36,227 nt of DNA, taken from positions 1 through 36,227 of IMG/VR virus record IMGVR_UViG_3300031220_000007. The stretch is one strand, 5' to 3'. Source of the DNA: a virus. A program made the position numbers and the translations under genes. The notes beneath the pieces were generated by a model. That model made no database searches. It worked only from the letters and a program-made list of their open reading frames with translations, and had not been told where the DNA came from. Below, one piece after another: positions 12,894 to 20,071 of this stretch. The first letter of the stretch is position 1, and every line of letters starts with the position of its first letter.

Positions 12894-13308
12894 TGCAAAA
12901 CACCATAATCAACCAATTGCCGGAACTGTTAGGACCGCTCACAGGGTAAGGCGTCCAAGCCGGATTATGCACAACCGCACCATCACGACACACAACCGCG
13001 TGATCTTCACCACCACAGCGACAAAACAACAGATAGTTTATGTTGGGATTGTTCACCCGCATAAACTCAAATAGTACATCTTTTGAAACTTGATCAGCGT
13101 CTAATGCGGTTGTAAACGGTGCAAGGTTGAGCGTCATCAAATAATCGCGCAATCGTTTTTGCCCTGTCTCACCATCACAACCATCTTCAAAAAAATGCGG
13201 AACATCATGCCCTAGCATGGTTGCAACACAAGCGCGCAAACAATCACCATATGTACCGTATTCAGGTTCATGTTTCACTTTGCAAAATTGTCGGATTAGG
13301 TCAGTCAT
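12883..13308 (-). CDS. Putative Cys/His hydrolase-like protein, 141 aa
   Basis: The ATG at 13308-13306 shares its A with the stop of the upstream gene (TAATG), so the longer frame back to 13386 is rejected. Residues GTYGDCLRACVATML carry a Cys in a C39/papain-like context, and GGEDHAVVCRDGAVVHNP supplies the His and a following Asn/Pro. This matches a small group of phage proteins annotated as cysteine peptidase-like. Catalytic assignment is tentative: Cys and His are present in the right order, and the length is short. Role unknown. Confidence 0.6.
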   Translation of the reverse strand: MTDLIRQFCKVKHEPEYGTYGDCLRACVATMLGHDVPHFFEDGCDGETGQKRLRDYLMTLNLAPFTTALDADQVSKDVLFEFMRVNNPNINYLLFCRCGGEDHAVVCRDGAVVHNPAWTPYPVSGPNSSGNWLIMVFCNAN

Positions 13309-13922
13309 TATCTCGCCCAACCTGGAATTGTTACAGGGTCCGGTGTGCTGTTGTTTTCCGGTTTTGATAAGAACACGCCAAGCCAATTCGGATCATGCAC
13401 GTCATTTACAACAACAGGTTTATCAACGTCAATTTGTTCAGGGAAAATGATCATTCCTGAAGGTGACGAACTCGCCAGAACTGCCAACCGCTCAACATTG
13501 GTGAACATGCCACCTGTTGTAATTTTGGGTAATTTATCCGGTAAACAACCGCGCCACCGATGCAACACGTTCTTGTCATCATCACCAACCAGTGCAGCAT
13601 TTTGGCCGTGAACATAACCAAATGATGTTTTTGCATACGTCCAGTTTAGAGCGGGGTTAAATTCAAAATCAATCGAACCACTAAACGATTTTTCAATCTC
13701 ACATTGCGCAATCAAAGCATCATCAACAACAGCGTTCATTGAAAAATCTACACCACCGCCTTCAGATATAAATTCAATCGCCATTATTTTGCGGTCAGTT
13801 GCAACGGCAATGGTTTTACCGTCTTTAACTTCTAACCAAATGGACCGCAAACAACCATCGGTGTTTAACCGTGCCACTTTAGCCAATCTCGCAAAAACTG
13901 AACAACTTATAGTTATGTTCAT
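13308..13922 (-). CDS. Sliding-clamp-like candidate (beta-clamp fold), 204 aa
   Basis: First gene of the long minus early operon, with AAGGA upstream of ATG 13922 and a promoter-like pair beyond. KDGKTIAVATDRKIMAIEF resembles the ATDG-type strand of beta-clamp domains. A later WRGCLPDKLPKITTG and LAVLASSSPSGMIIFPE stretch recalls proteins that phages of alphaproteobacteria carry as DNA polymerase III beta-like. The length of 204 aa fits two clamp domains only. The alternative is an unrelated regulator. A clamp would suit the polymerase encoded divergently at 16834. Confidence 0.45.
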   Translation of the reverse strand: MNITISCSVFARLAKVARLNTDGCLRSIWLEVKDGKTIAVATDRKIMAIEFISEGGGVDFSMNAVVDDALIAQCEIEKSFSGSIDFEFNPALNWTYAKTSFGYVHGQNAALVGDDDKNVLHRWRGCLPDKLPKITTGGMFTNVERLAVLASSSPSGMIIFPEQIDVDKPVVVNDVHDPNWLGVFLSKPENNSTPDPVTIPGWAR

Positions 13923-13948
13923 TTTATCATCCTTTAAAATTCTACCAA

Positions 13949-13977
13949 GTTGTAAAAAATGCTTGCACCCTTGTCAA
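13949..13977 (-). promoter_or_regulatory. Candidate minus-strand early promoter
   Basis: On the minus strand TTGACA (complement of 13972-13977) is followed after 17 bases by TACAAC (complement of 13949-13954). Downstream lies AAGGATGATAAAATG, the start of the clamp-like gene. It is a good sigma70-type match and heads the operon 13922 to 8831. Confidence 0.6.
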
Positions 13978-13991
13978 TCTCATTCTATACC
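13963..13991 (+). promoter_or_regulatory. Candidate plus-strand early promoter
   Basis: TTGCAC (13963-13968), 17 bases, then TATACC (13986-13991). It overlaps the opposing promoter, so the two would compete or be regulated together. It heads the plus operon 14026 to 18861. Confidence 0.5.
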
Positions 13992-14025
13992 AAACGAGCA
14001 AACTTTAACCACAGGACAAAACAAA

Positions 14026-14712
14026 ATGAACAGCGTAAGCGTAACACTTAAATTTTCCAGCCTTGCCGCGATGATTGCCCATTTTTCCGGCGATACATCA
14101 GCACAACCCGTTTTTACCAGCGTCAACACACCCGCGCATGATGACGAAAATGACATGGCGGTAAATATGTACGGGTCATCACCGGACGAAGATGACGAAA
14201 CCCTGAACACAGCACCGCCCGCAACCGATAGCGCAGGCATGCCTTGGGATGAACGTATTCACGCACCATCCAAGGGAACCATCAAGGACGGAACCTGGCG
14301 CGCGAAAAAAGGTGTTTCGGATGAACTGAAGGCGCAAGTTACCGCAGAATTGAGCGCAACCACAGCGCCACCCATGCCCACGGCACAACCGACACCGCAA
14401 GCAACCACAGCGCCACCCATGCCCACGGCACAACCGACACCGCAAGCAACCACAGCGCCACCCATGCCCACGGCACAACCGACACCGCAAGCAACCACAG
14501 CGCCACAAAGTGAATTCCAATCGTTCATGGAAAAGATGCAACCGATTATGCAATCTGGTGCAGTTGATGCTGCATATTTGTCCGGTTTGACAAGTGAAAT
14601 TGCGGGTGCGTTTGGTCAACCGTTGAGCGCAATCACAGATATTGCAAGCAATCCGCAAATGATCAATTTTGCAATTCAGGCAATGCAACGCGATGGAAAA
14701 TGGACCGCTTAA
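14026..14712 (+). CDS. Proline-repeat replication-module protein, 228 aa
   Basis: The ATG at 14026 follows ACAGGACAAAACAAA. The longer frame from 13789 would cross the promoter region and is rejected. Residues about 72-105 (GMPWDERIHAPSKGTIKDGT, then WRAKKGV) form a motif common in phage replication-region proteins. It is followed by three exact 15-residue Pro/Ala/Thr repeats (APPMPTAQPTPQATT) and a partial fourth. The C-terminal part is helical. It is probably a scaffold or regulatory partner of the exonuclease/SSB genes that follow; the function is unknown. Confidence 0.7.
   Translation: MNSVSVTLKFSSLAAMIAHFSGDTSAQPVFTSVNTPAHDDENDMAVNMYGSSPDEDDETLNTAPPATDSAGMPWDERIHAPSKGTIKDGTWRAKKGVSDELKAQVTAELSATTAPPMPTAQPTPQATTAPPMPTAQPTPQATTAPPMPTAQPTPQATTAPQSEFQSFMEKMQPIMQSGAVDAAYLSGLTSEIAGAFGQPLSAITDIASNPQMINFAIQAMQRDGKWTA
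14356..14506. repeat. 45-bp coding tandem repeat, 3.4 copies
   Basis: Exact copies at 14356-14400, 14401-14445 and 14446-14490, with a partial copy at 14491-14506. The copies are identical at the base level, so the expansion is recent. The unit is a multiple of three and encodes a flexible Pro-rich linker. Confidence 0.9.
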
Positions 14713-14713
14713 A

Positions 14714-15826
14714 ATGATTGATGTCATTGCAACAGATTTGCCGCGTTTGATTGCTTGCAATGGTTCTAACTCTATGGCGGTATTCAAACCCGCCACAGAG
14801 GACGCCGCCGCAATTATTCGTGACGAAGGTATAGCCGCACATGAAATGGCTGTTCTGTCTCACAACGGAACACCAGATGAAAAGCTAATCGGAAAACAAG
14901 CGTCAAATGGCGTGTTTATGACTGAAGATATGTTAGACGCAGTTTCGGAATATCTTGATTACATTAACAAACATGAACCTTACATTCCGTTAATGCAAGA
15001 AATGGAAATTGACACATCACATCAAAATGGTGATTTGTACCGTGTAAATGGTCGCGCCGATAACATCACACACACCAGCGATAATGTTCTGTTTATTGAT
15101 GATTTTAAACACGGTTATCGCATTGTAGAACCGTTGATGAATTGGACGTTAATCAGTCACGCAATCGGATACGTTCTGAACAATCCAGATCAAGAGCCGC
15201 CTAGTCGTTTTGTGTTTTCCATAATCCAACCGCGCGCAATCCATCGTGATGGACCAATTAGAACTTGGGAAGTAACCCGCGAACAGTTTTACATTTATTG
15301 GTCACATTTGATTGATGAATTATCGGACCTTAAAAATGAATTAAACACTGGTGATCATTGCAAACGCTGCCCGTCTTTGGTTTACTGTAACGCAGCAACG
15401 CAAGCCGGATACAATGCTTTGGAGGTTTCCGATATTGTTTTTCACGAAGAATTGTCAAATGAAGAATTGTCAAAATCTATGGATTTGTTGAGCGTCGCAA
15501 TCAAAAGATCGCAAAACAAATTAGAGGCATTAGAAGGTTTAGCACTTCACAAAATTAAAAACGGTGAGGTTGTTGAAAATTACACGCCTGAAAACAGCTT
15601 AGGAAACAAAACATGGCTTGGTTATGTAAACTCCGCTCTTATTAAATCTCTAACTGGTGTTGATATATCATCGCAAAAAATGATAACACCAGCACAGGCA
15701 ATCAAAAACAATGTTCCGAAAGAACTTGTTGAAGGTTTGACACATCGCCCTAACAGGGGTGTAAAGTTGAAACGAATAACTGCAAACGAAAAAGCAAGCA
15801 AAATGTTTGCTAAATTGAAAGGTTGA
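14714..15826 (+). CDS. Cas4/DUF2800-like PD-(D/E)XK exonuclease, 370 aa
   Basis: The chosen start ATG 14714 follows the previous stop by one base. An ATG at 14693 would add seven residues overlapping the upstream gene. The segment NGRADNITHTS to NVLFIDDFKHGYR gives the D...D-x-K core of PD-(D/E)XK nucleases. The later HCKRCPSLVYCNAA holds three of the four Cys expected for an Fe-S cluster as in Cas4/AddB-type DUF2800 enzymes. It probably resects DNA ends for recombination together with the SSB encoded just downstream. The 3' end is four bases before the SSB ATG. Confidence 0.85.
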   Translation: MIDVIATDLPRLIACNGSNSMAVFKPATEDAAAIIRDEGIAAHEMAVLSHNGTPDEKLIGKQASNGVFMTEDMLDAVSEYLDYINKHEPYIPLMQEMEIDTSHQNGDLYRVNGRADNITHTSDNVLFIDDFKHGYRIVEPLMNWTLISHAIGYVLNNPDQEPPSRFVFSIIQPRAIHRDGPIRTWEVTREQFYIYWSHLIDELSDLKNELNTGDHCKRCPSLVYCNAATQAGYNALEVSDIVFHEELSNEELSKSMDLLSVAIKRSQNKLEALEGLALHKIKNGEVVENYTPENSLGNKTWLGYVNSALIKSLTGVDISSQKMITPAQAIKNNVPKELVEGLTHRPNRGVKLKRITANEKASKMFAKLKG

Positions 15827-15830
15827 TTAA

Positions 15831-16715
15831 ATGGTTACTGAAGTAAAAGGTACAATTGTTGGGCGTTGCGTTTGGGGTGATGTTGGTAAACCCAAACCAA
15901 AGATTGATTTGGATACAAAGCAACCCGTTTTGAAAGACGGTCAACCCGTTATGCAAACTGCGTTTGGTTTGGCTTTTGACAAAGCACAATTTGCTGAACA
16001 CATTTGGCCTTACATGGCTAGTGAAGCGGCAACAGCATTTCCTAACGGTACACCGCCCCAATTTTCATGGAAATATATTGACGGTGACACAACCGACAAG
16101 CAAGGAAAACCATATTCCGCGCGTGAAGGGTATGGCGGTTGCATTGTTCTTACTGTCAAAACTGAAGCGTTCTCACCACCTGTTTACGCTTTTGAAAATG
16201 GTTCATACCGTCAAATGCAACCACACGAATTCAAAACAGGCGATTATTTTGCAATTGATCTGAAATTGCAAGTAAACGTGCCAACAAATCGGACGCACAC
16301 ACCAGGGCTTTACGTCAACCCCGAGGGTTTGTTGTTTTTCCAAGCTGGCCCTGCAATTATGAACAGTGCCAGTCCTGAAGATATGTTTAGCGGTGTTCGC
16401 TCACAGCTTGCGTTACCACCTGGTGCGCCAACTATGCAATTGCCAGCAAGCAACATGCCACAGGGCCAGCCGCAAATGCAGCCACAGGGCCAGCCACAGG
16501 GCCAGCCACAGGGCCAGCCACAGGGCCAGCCGCAAATGCAGCCACAGGGCCAGCCGCAAATGCAGCCACAGGGCCAGCCGCAAATGCAGCCACAGGGCCA
16601 GCCGCAAATGCAGCCACAGGGCCAGCCACAGGGCCAGCCACAGGGCCAGCCGCAAATGCAGCCAGCACACGGTTTTGCACAGGGTCCAGGCAGCACCCAA
16701 ACCCCAAACGGCTAA
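15831..16715 (+). CDS. DUF2815-like ssDNA-binding protein with Gln-rich tail, 294 aa
   Basis: Start ATG 15831 has AAGG about 9 bases upstream. The first 190 residues (TIVGRCVWGDVGKPKPKIDL, QTAFGLAFDK, then PGLYVNPEGLLFF) match the phage DUF2815 family, a gp2.5-like OB fold that coats single strands. The tail from about residue 205 is a Gln/Pro-rich linker made of repeated QGQPQMQP units. The frame ends TQTPNG at 16715. Just before the stop lies the heptamer C CCA AAC followed by a strong hairpin; a -1 shift there would replace the last residue or two by a Cys/His-rich extension. See the separate frameshift entry. Confidence 0.88.
   Translation: MVTEVKGTIVGRCVWGDVGKPKPKIDLDTKQPVLKDGQPVMQTAFGLAFDKAQFAEHIWPYMASEAATAFPNGTPPQFSWKYIDGDTTDKQGKPYSAREGYGGCIVLTVKTEAFSPPVYAFENGSYRQMQPHEFKTGDYFAIDLKLQVNVPTNRTHTPGLYVNPEGLLFFQAGPAIMNSASPEDMFSGVRSQLALPPGAPTMQLPASNMPQGQPQMQPQGQPQGQPQGQPQGQPQMQPQGQPQMQPQGQPQMQPQGQPQMQPQGQPQGQPQGQPQMQPAHGFAQGPGSTQTPNG
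16461..16665. repeat. 12-bp/24-bp coding repeat in the SSB tail
   Basis: CAGGGCCAGCCA and CAGGGCCAGCCG-CAAATGCAGCCA units alternate about 13 times. They encode a Gln/Pro linker in frame 0; the same DNA gives AAGP or HRAS-type repeats in other frames, which are artefacts. In-frame units make the linker length free to vary. Confidence 0.85.
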
Positions 16716-16813
16716 AGGGGTGCAATCTTTGCGGTGCTTTTCATGGTGAGAAGTGCCGCAACAGAACCGGAATTGAATATGATGAAGGTCTTGACGATTG
16801 CATCCCCTTTTGA
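16703..16813 (+). other. Candidate -1 programmed frameshift signal with C-terminal extension
   Basis: At 16703-16709 the bases read C CCA AAC in the SSB frame, an exact X XXY YYZ slippery heptamer. After 4 bases the arm AAAGGGG-TGCAATC (16714-16727) can pair with GATTGCA-T-CCCCTTT (16796-16810): 14 base pairs with one bulged T and a 68-base loop. In the -1 frame 34 codons follow (RLKGCNLCGAFH, then GEKCRNRTG, ending DDCIPF) to TGA at 16811-16813. No ATG, GTG or TTG near the repeats starts this frame. The extension contains C-x2-C-x3-H-x3-C, near a zinc knuckle. Function is predicted, not shown. Confidence 0.5.
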
Positions 16814-16833
16814 TTTAGAATTGAGCATTGTAA

Positions 16834-18861
16834 ATGAACCTATCGCAAGCAATAGTTTATGACATAGAAACTTTCCCAAATGTGTTCACTCTACATGCGG
16901 AAATGCTCAATTCTGACACTTCTCAAACTTGGGAAATAAGCCACCGCCGCGATGATCGGTTGCAATTGTTTGCTTGGTTCACACAATTGCAACAAACACA
17001 AACACCAATGATCGGTTTCAACAGCGAACATTTTGACTATCCGGTTATTCACTGGTTATTTAAAAATCCCAATGCAACAGTTGAACAGATTTACGAATTC
17101 GCAATGCGGATTATTAAAAGCTTTGATCGGTTTGAGTTTGCGGTGTGGCAAAATGAACGGTTTGCACCGCAAATTGATTTGTTCAAAATTCATCACTTTG
17201 ACAACCGTGCAAAAACTACCAGCTTAAAAGCATTGCAAATTAACATGCGGTCCAAAAGCATTGTTGACGTGATCGGAACAGAGATAGAATTAGGGTCAAA
17301 CCTTACAGATGATCAGATTGACCGCGTGTTAATTCCCTACAACATTCACGATGTTAAAGAAACAAAGAAATTCGCTTGGTTTTCTATGCCAGCAATTGAA
17401 TTCAGAATTGGTTTGATTGCCTCACTACCTGGCGATGTTCTGAACTTTAACGATACAAAAATTGGCGCTAAGTTGCTGGAAAACAGGCTTGGTGATGATG
17501 TTTGCTATGACCGTGACCAGAATAACCGTAAAGCAAAACGCCAATCATTCCGCAGTGAAATTGTGTTGAGTGATATTATTTTCCCATATATCAAATTTAA
17601 AAATCCAGAATTTAGTCGCGTCCTGACATGGATGAAAACGCAAAAATTAACTAGTGCTGATATTGATGACCCTGAAGCGGATTTAGTAACCAAAGGTGTT
17701 TTTAAAGGTGTGTCTGCAAATGTTGGTGGAATGGATTTTCATTTTGGTACAGGCGGAATTCACGGCTCTATTTCAAAACAATTGGTGCGTTCAACAAACC
17801 AATTGCAAATCAGAGATATTGACGTTGCTTCGCTTTATCCATCAATTGCAGTTGTGAACAATCTAACACCCGCACATTTAGGTGAACATTTTGCGCGCGA
17901 ATTCAACCAACTTTTGATTGACCGCAGAACACACAAAAAAGGGACGGTCGAAAACGCCTCACTAAAGCTTGCGGCAAACGGAACATACGGTAATAGTAAC
18001 AGTAAATTTAGTGTTTTTTATGACCCTAAATTTACAATGTCTATCACAATAAATGGGCAATTGTTGCTTTGCATGTTAGCGGAATGGCTTGTAGATATTC
18101 CGACTTTTCAATTTGTTCAAATCAACACCGATGGTATAACATATCGAATTGACCGCGATTATGAACCTGAAGCGGCGCGTATTTGTAAAATGTGGGAAGA
18201 TTACACACACCTTGTTTTAGAGGGTGCAGACTATTCGAGAATGTGGATTAGGGACGTGAACAACTATGTTGCTGAAACACCGGACGGAAAACTAAAGCAA
18301 AAAGGCGCGTATTGGCACCCCAGCCCGCTCAACTTTGCGGAGAGTATCAGCACAGCAGGGCCACCCGCCTGGCATAAGGATTTTAACCCCACAGTAGTAA
18401 CACGCGCCGCCGTAGCAGCTATGACGCAAGGCATAGAGCCTGAAGCTTTCATGCGCGCTCAACATGACCCGTTTGAATTCGTGTGCAGGGTGAAGGTTGA
18501 CCGTGCATCTAAACTAATGTGGGGCGGTCAACAGGTTCAAAGTACATCACGGTATTTTGTAGCGCGCAATGGTCACACAATGAAGAAAATCAGCCCACCA
18601 AAAGACCCCGCGACACTAGGTCATTTTAAGCGCGCCAACAAACTGACAGACCAATTTTTTAACAGCGTTATTGATGAGATTGGAATAGATGTTTGGGATG
18701 AACGGATACACACAAAGAATAGAAGCCGTGTAACAATTCGGGAAACATCAATCCAAGCTGGTCAACAATTAGTGGTTTGTAATGACATTGATGATTTTGA
18801 TTTTGCAAATTTGAATTTAGACTGGTATGTTAATGAGGCGCGAAAGTTAATTATCGTGTGA
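16834..18861 (+). CDS. Family-B-type DNA polymerase, 675 aa
   Basis: Replicative polymerase with proofreading. Exo I YDIETFPN lies at residue about 9, Exo II FNSEHFDYP at about 63, and Exo III-like PYNIHDVKE near 170. Polymerase motif A is DIDVASLYPS (about 328), motif B KLAANGTYGNSNS (about 380) and motif C INTDGI (about 430). Motif C has Asn where most family-B enzymes have the first Asp of DTD. The protein is shorter than cellular family-B enzymes but usual for phage versions. It follows the SSB gene and its hairpin and overlaps the minus-strand gene at 18847 tail to tail. Confidence 0.9.
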   Translation: MNLSQAIVYDIETFPNVFTLHAEMLNSDTSQTWEISHRRDDRLQLFAWFTQLQQTQTPMIGFNSEHFDYPVIHWLFKNPNATVEQIYEFAMRIIKSFDRFEFAVWQNERFAPQIDLFKIHHFDNRAKTTSLKALQINMRSKSIVDVIGTEIELGSNLTDDQIDRVLIPYNIHDVKETKKFAWFSMPAIEFRIGLIASLPGDVLNFNDTKIGAKLLENRLGDDVCYDRDQNNRKAKRQSFRSEIVLSDIIFPYIKFKNPEFSRVLTWMKTQKLTSADIDDPEADLVTKGVFKGVSANVGGMDFHFGTGGIHGSISKQLVRSTNQLQIRDIDVASLYPSIAVVNNLTPAHLGEHFAREFNQLLIDRRTHKKGTVENASLKLAANGTYGNSNSKFSVFYDPKFTMSITINGQLLLCMLAEWLVDIPTFQFVQINTDGITYRIDRDYEPEAARICKMWEDYTHLVLEGADYSRMWIRDVNNYVAETPDGKLKQKGAYWHPSPLNFAESISTAGPPAWHKDFNPTVVTRAAVAAMTQGIEPEAFMRAQHDPFEFVCRVKVDRASKLMWGGQQVQSTSRYFVARNGHTMKKISPPKDPATLGHFKRANKLTDQFFNSVIDEIGIDVWDERIHTKNRSRVTIRETSIQAGQQLVVCNDIDDFDFANLNLDWYVNEARKLIIV

Positions 18862-19437
18862 AACTACCAAATCAAACCACGGCGAAAATCTAGGGACTGG
18901 TTCACGCGACCACTCGCAAGAGGGGTAAACAAGTGTGAATTGATACGAGTGCAAACCGTTTGGAATATATTCCGTTATTTCAAAATCGTGAATTACACGC
19001 GACACAAGCAAGTCGCCTTCAATGGGAGTAAAATTGCCAATAATAGGAATTTTATTGTTGTTATCATTGAGTATCTTTATTTCAACTTCAATTTGAGGAA
19101 TTCCGCATTTTTCACCATATAGTGTTCTGGTGAAAGAGTGCATTTTTTTGCAAGATTTTTTATTGCACGTTCCTAAAGAGCGCACATCCAACCAATTCAA
19201 AATTTTAGGCGGTGCCATATTATCTTCAATAAAATCCAAACGTGTGTTTGTTCCATTGAAACCAGCTTGCATTTCTTTGCGCAAATCGTTGCTACCGGAC
19301 ATTTCACGCAATTGGTACGTAAGACCAGGTCCAATATACTGAACCCAACCCGCAGCAATTAACGCAAGCAACCATGCCACGTTTCTTATAGGTTTTGTGA
19401 TGTTGTCAAGATGTTCTGTTTTACTCTTTAAAGTCAC
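18847..19437 (-). CDS. Membrane-anchored hypothetical protein, 196 aa
   Basis: A GTG at 19437 overlaps the upstream TGA (GTGA). One hydrophobic stretch near residues 18-35 (NVAWLLALIAAGWVQYIGPG) is followed by a long probably periplasmic region with several Cys (CNKKSCKK, EKCG, PSCEWS) and a beta-rich C-terminus. Position at the end of the lysis group suggests a spanin-like or accessory lysis role, but the length and Cys content are unusual for an i-spanin. The 3' end overlaps the polymerase gene by 15 bases. Confidence 0.6.
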   Translation of the reverse strand: MTLKSKTEHLDNITKPIRNVAWLLALIAAGWVQYIGPGLTYQLREMSGSNDLRKEMQAGFNGTNTRLDFIEDNMAPPKILNWLDVRSLGTCNKKSCKKMHSFTRTLYGEKCGIPQIEVEIKILNDNNNKIPIIGNFTPIEGDLLVSRVIHDFEITEYIPNGLHSYQFTLVYPSCEWSREPVPRFSPWFDLVVSHDN

Positions 19438-19817
19438 TTACGCACCTGATTTATCGCTAAGATTGCACCAGTTGTAAGGAAATAAAACCCAACAATGATC
19501 ATTCCTAAGTTTTGCTCAAATTGCCCTAGCGGGTCAGTTACTCCTAACCCTAAAACCTTGTCCCATACAATGACTTTCCCGTTATACACGATAAAAGGTA
19601 TTGCCCAAGCCGCTTGCACAGCTTTAGACAGCCAAGCGCCTTTGCCTTGAACTAGGGCGTTTTGGCGCGCGGTCAATTGAGCGATGGTAACATCAGCCGC
19701 CAATTTTTGCGTGTCTGTCTGTGCGGTCAATTTGTCGGCGTGTGCTTGCCTCAATTCGGACGCCAGACCGCTAAACCCGCCGCCTGTAAGCCACTTGACC
19801 AGTTGCCCCCACCACAT
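19434..19817 (-). CDS. Holin-like protein (3TM GTA-holin type), 127 aa
   Basis: Starts MWWGQLVKWLTGGGFSGLAS; the ATG shares a base with the preceding TGA. There is an amphipathic amino part and a charged helix (ELRQAHADKLTAQTDTQKLA), then hydrophobic stretches near residues 65-80 (VQAAWAIPFIVYNG) and 104-122 (MIIVGFYFLTTGAILAI). This layout resembles the 3TM holin family of gene transfer agents and related phages. It would form membrane lesions that release the endolysin. Confidence 0.65.
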   Translation of the reverse strand: MWWGQLVKWLTGGGFSGLASELRQAHADKLTAQTDTQKLAADVTIAQLTARQNALVQGKGAWLSKAVQAAWAIPFIVYNGKVIVWDKVLGLGVTDPLGQFEQNLGMIIVGFYFLTTGAILAINQVRK

Positions 19818-20071
19818 CAGTCAGTGGCCGTAGGATCGAGCGTGTAGGGGCGCGCTGTGCCGCTGCGTTGCTGCATGGCGAGGAACACTAAAACAATCGG
19901 CGCAAAAGTTTCAAGCTTGCTACCGATTGTTTGACCCGTCCAGGGTAGGAAAATTGAAAGCAATTCACCAACGCTGTAAAGAATATCAACTGGACCTTGA
20001 AAAAGCATTGTCAAAACCACCAAAGTCGCCAACCAAAACGAGCGCGTCCAAGCAAAGAAAATTGGTTTCAT
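19817..20071 (-). CDS. Small two-TM protein, candidate holin/antiholin, 84 aa
   Basis: The ATG at 20071 overlaps the endolysin stop (ATGA). Two hydrophobic segments are visible, at residues about 11-43 (FWLATLVVLTMLFQGPVDIL and beyond) and about 57-68 (FAPIVLVFLAMQ), with a polar tail. Its position directly after the endolysin and before a 3TM holin-like gene supports a holin or antiholin role. Which of the two proteins is the pore former cannot be told. Confidence 0.6.
   Translation of the reverse strand: MKPIFFAWTRSFWLATLVVLTMLFQGPVDILYSVGELLSIFLPWTGQTIGSKLETFAPIVLVFLAMQQRSGTARPYTLDPTATD

Noticed and set aside
16310-16749. Frames with HRAS, CGWP or AAGP repeats over the SSB tail
   Set aside because: Alternate-frame products of the 12/24-bp repeat.
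16743-16862. 39-codon frame starting ATG 16743 after the SSB stop
   Set aside because: It lacks a good binding site, overlaps the polymerase start and lies inside the hairpin loop; the -1 extension is the better explanation.
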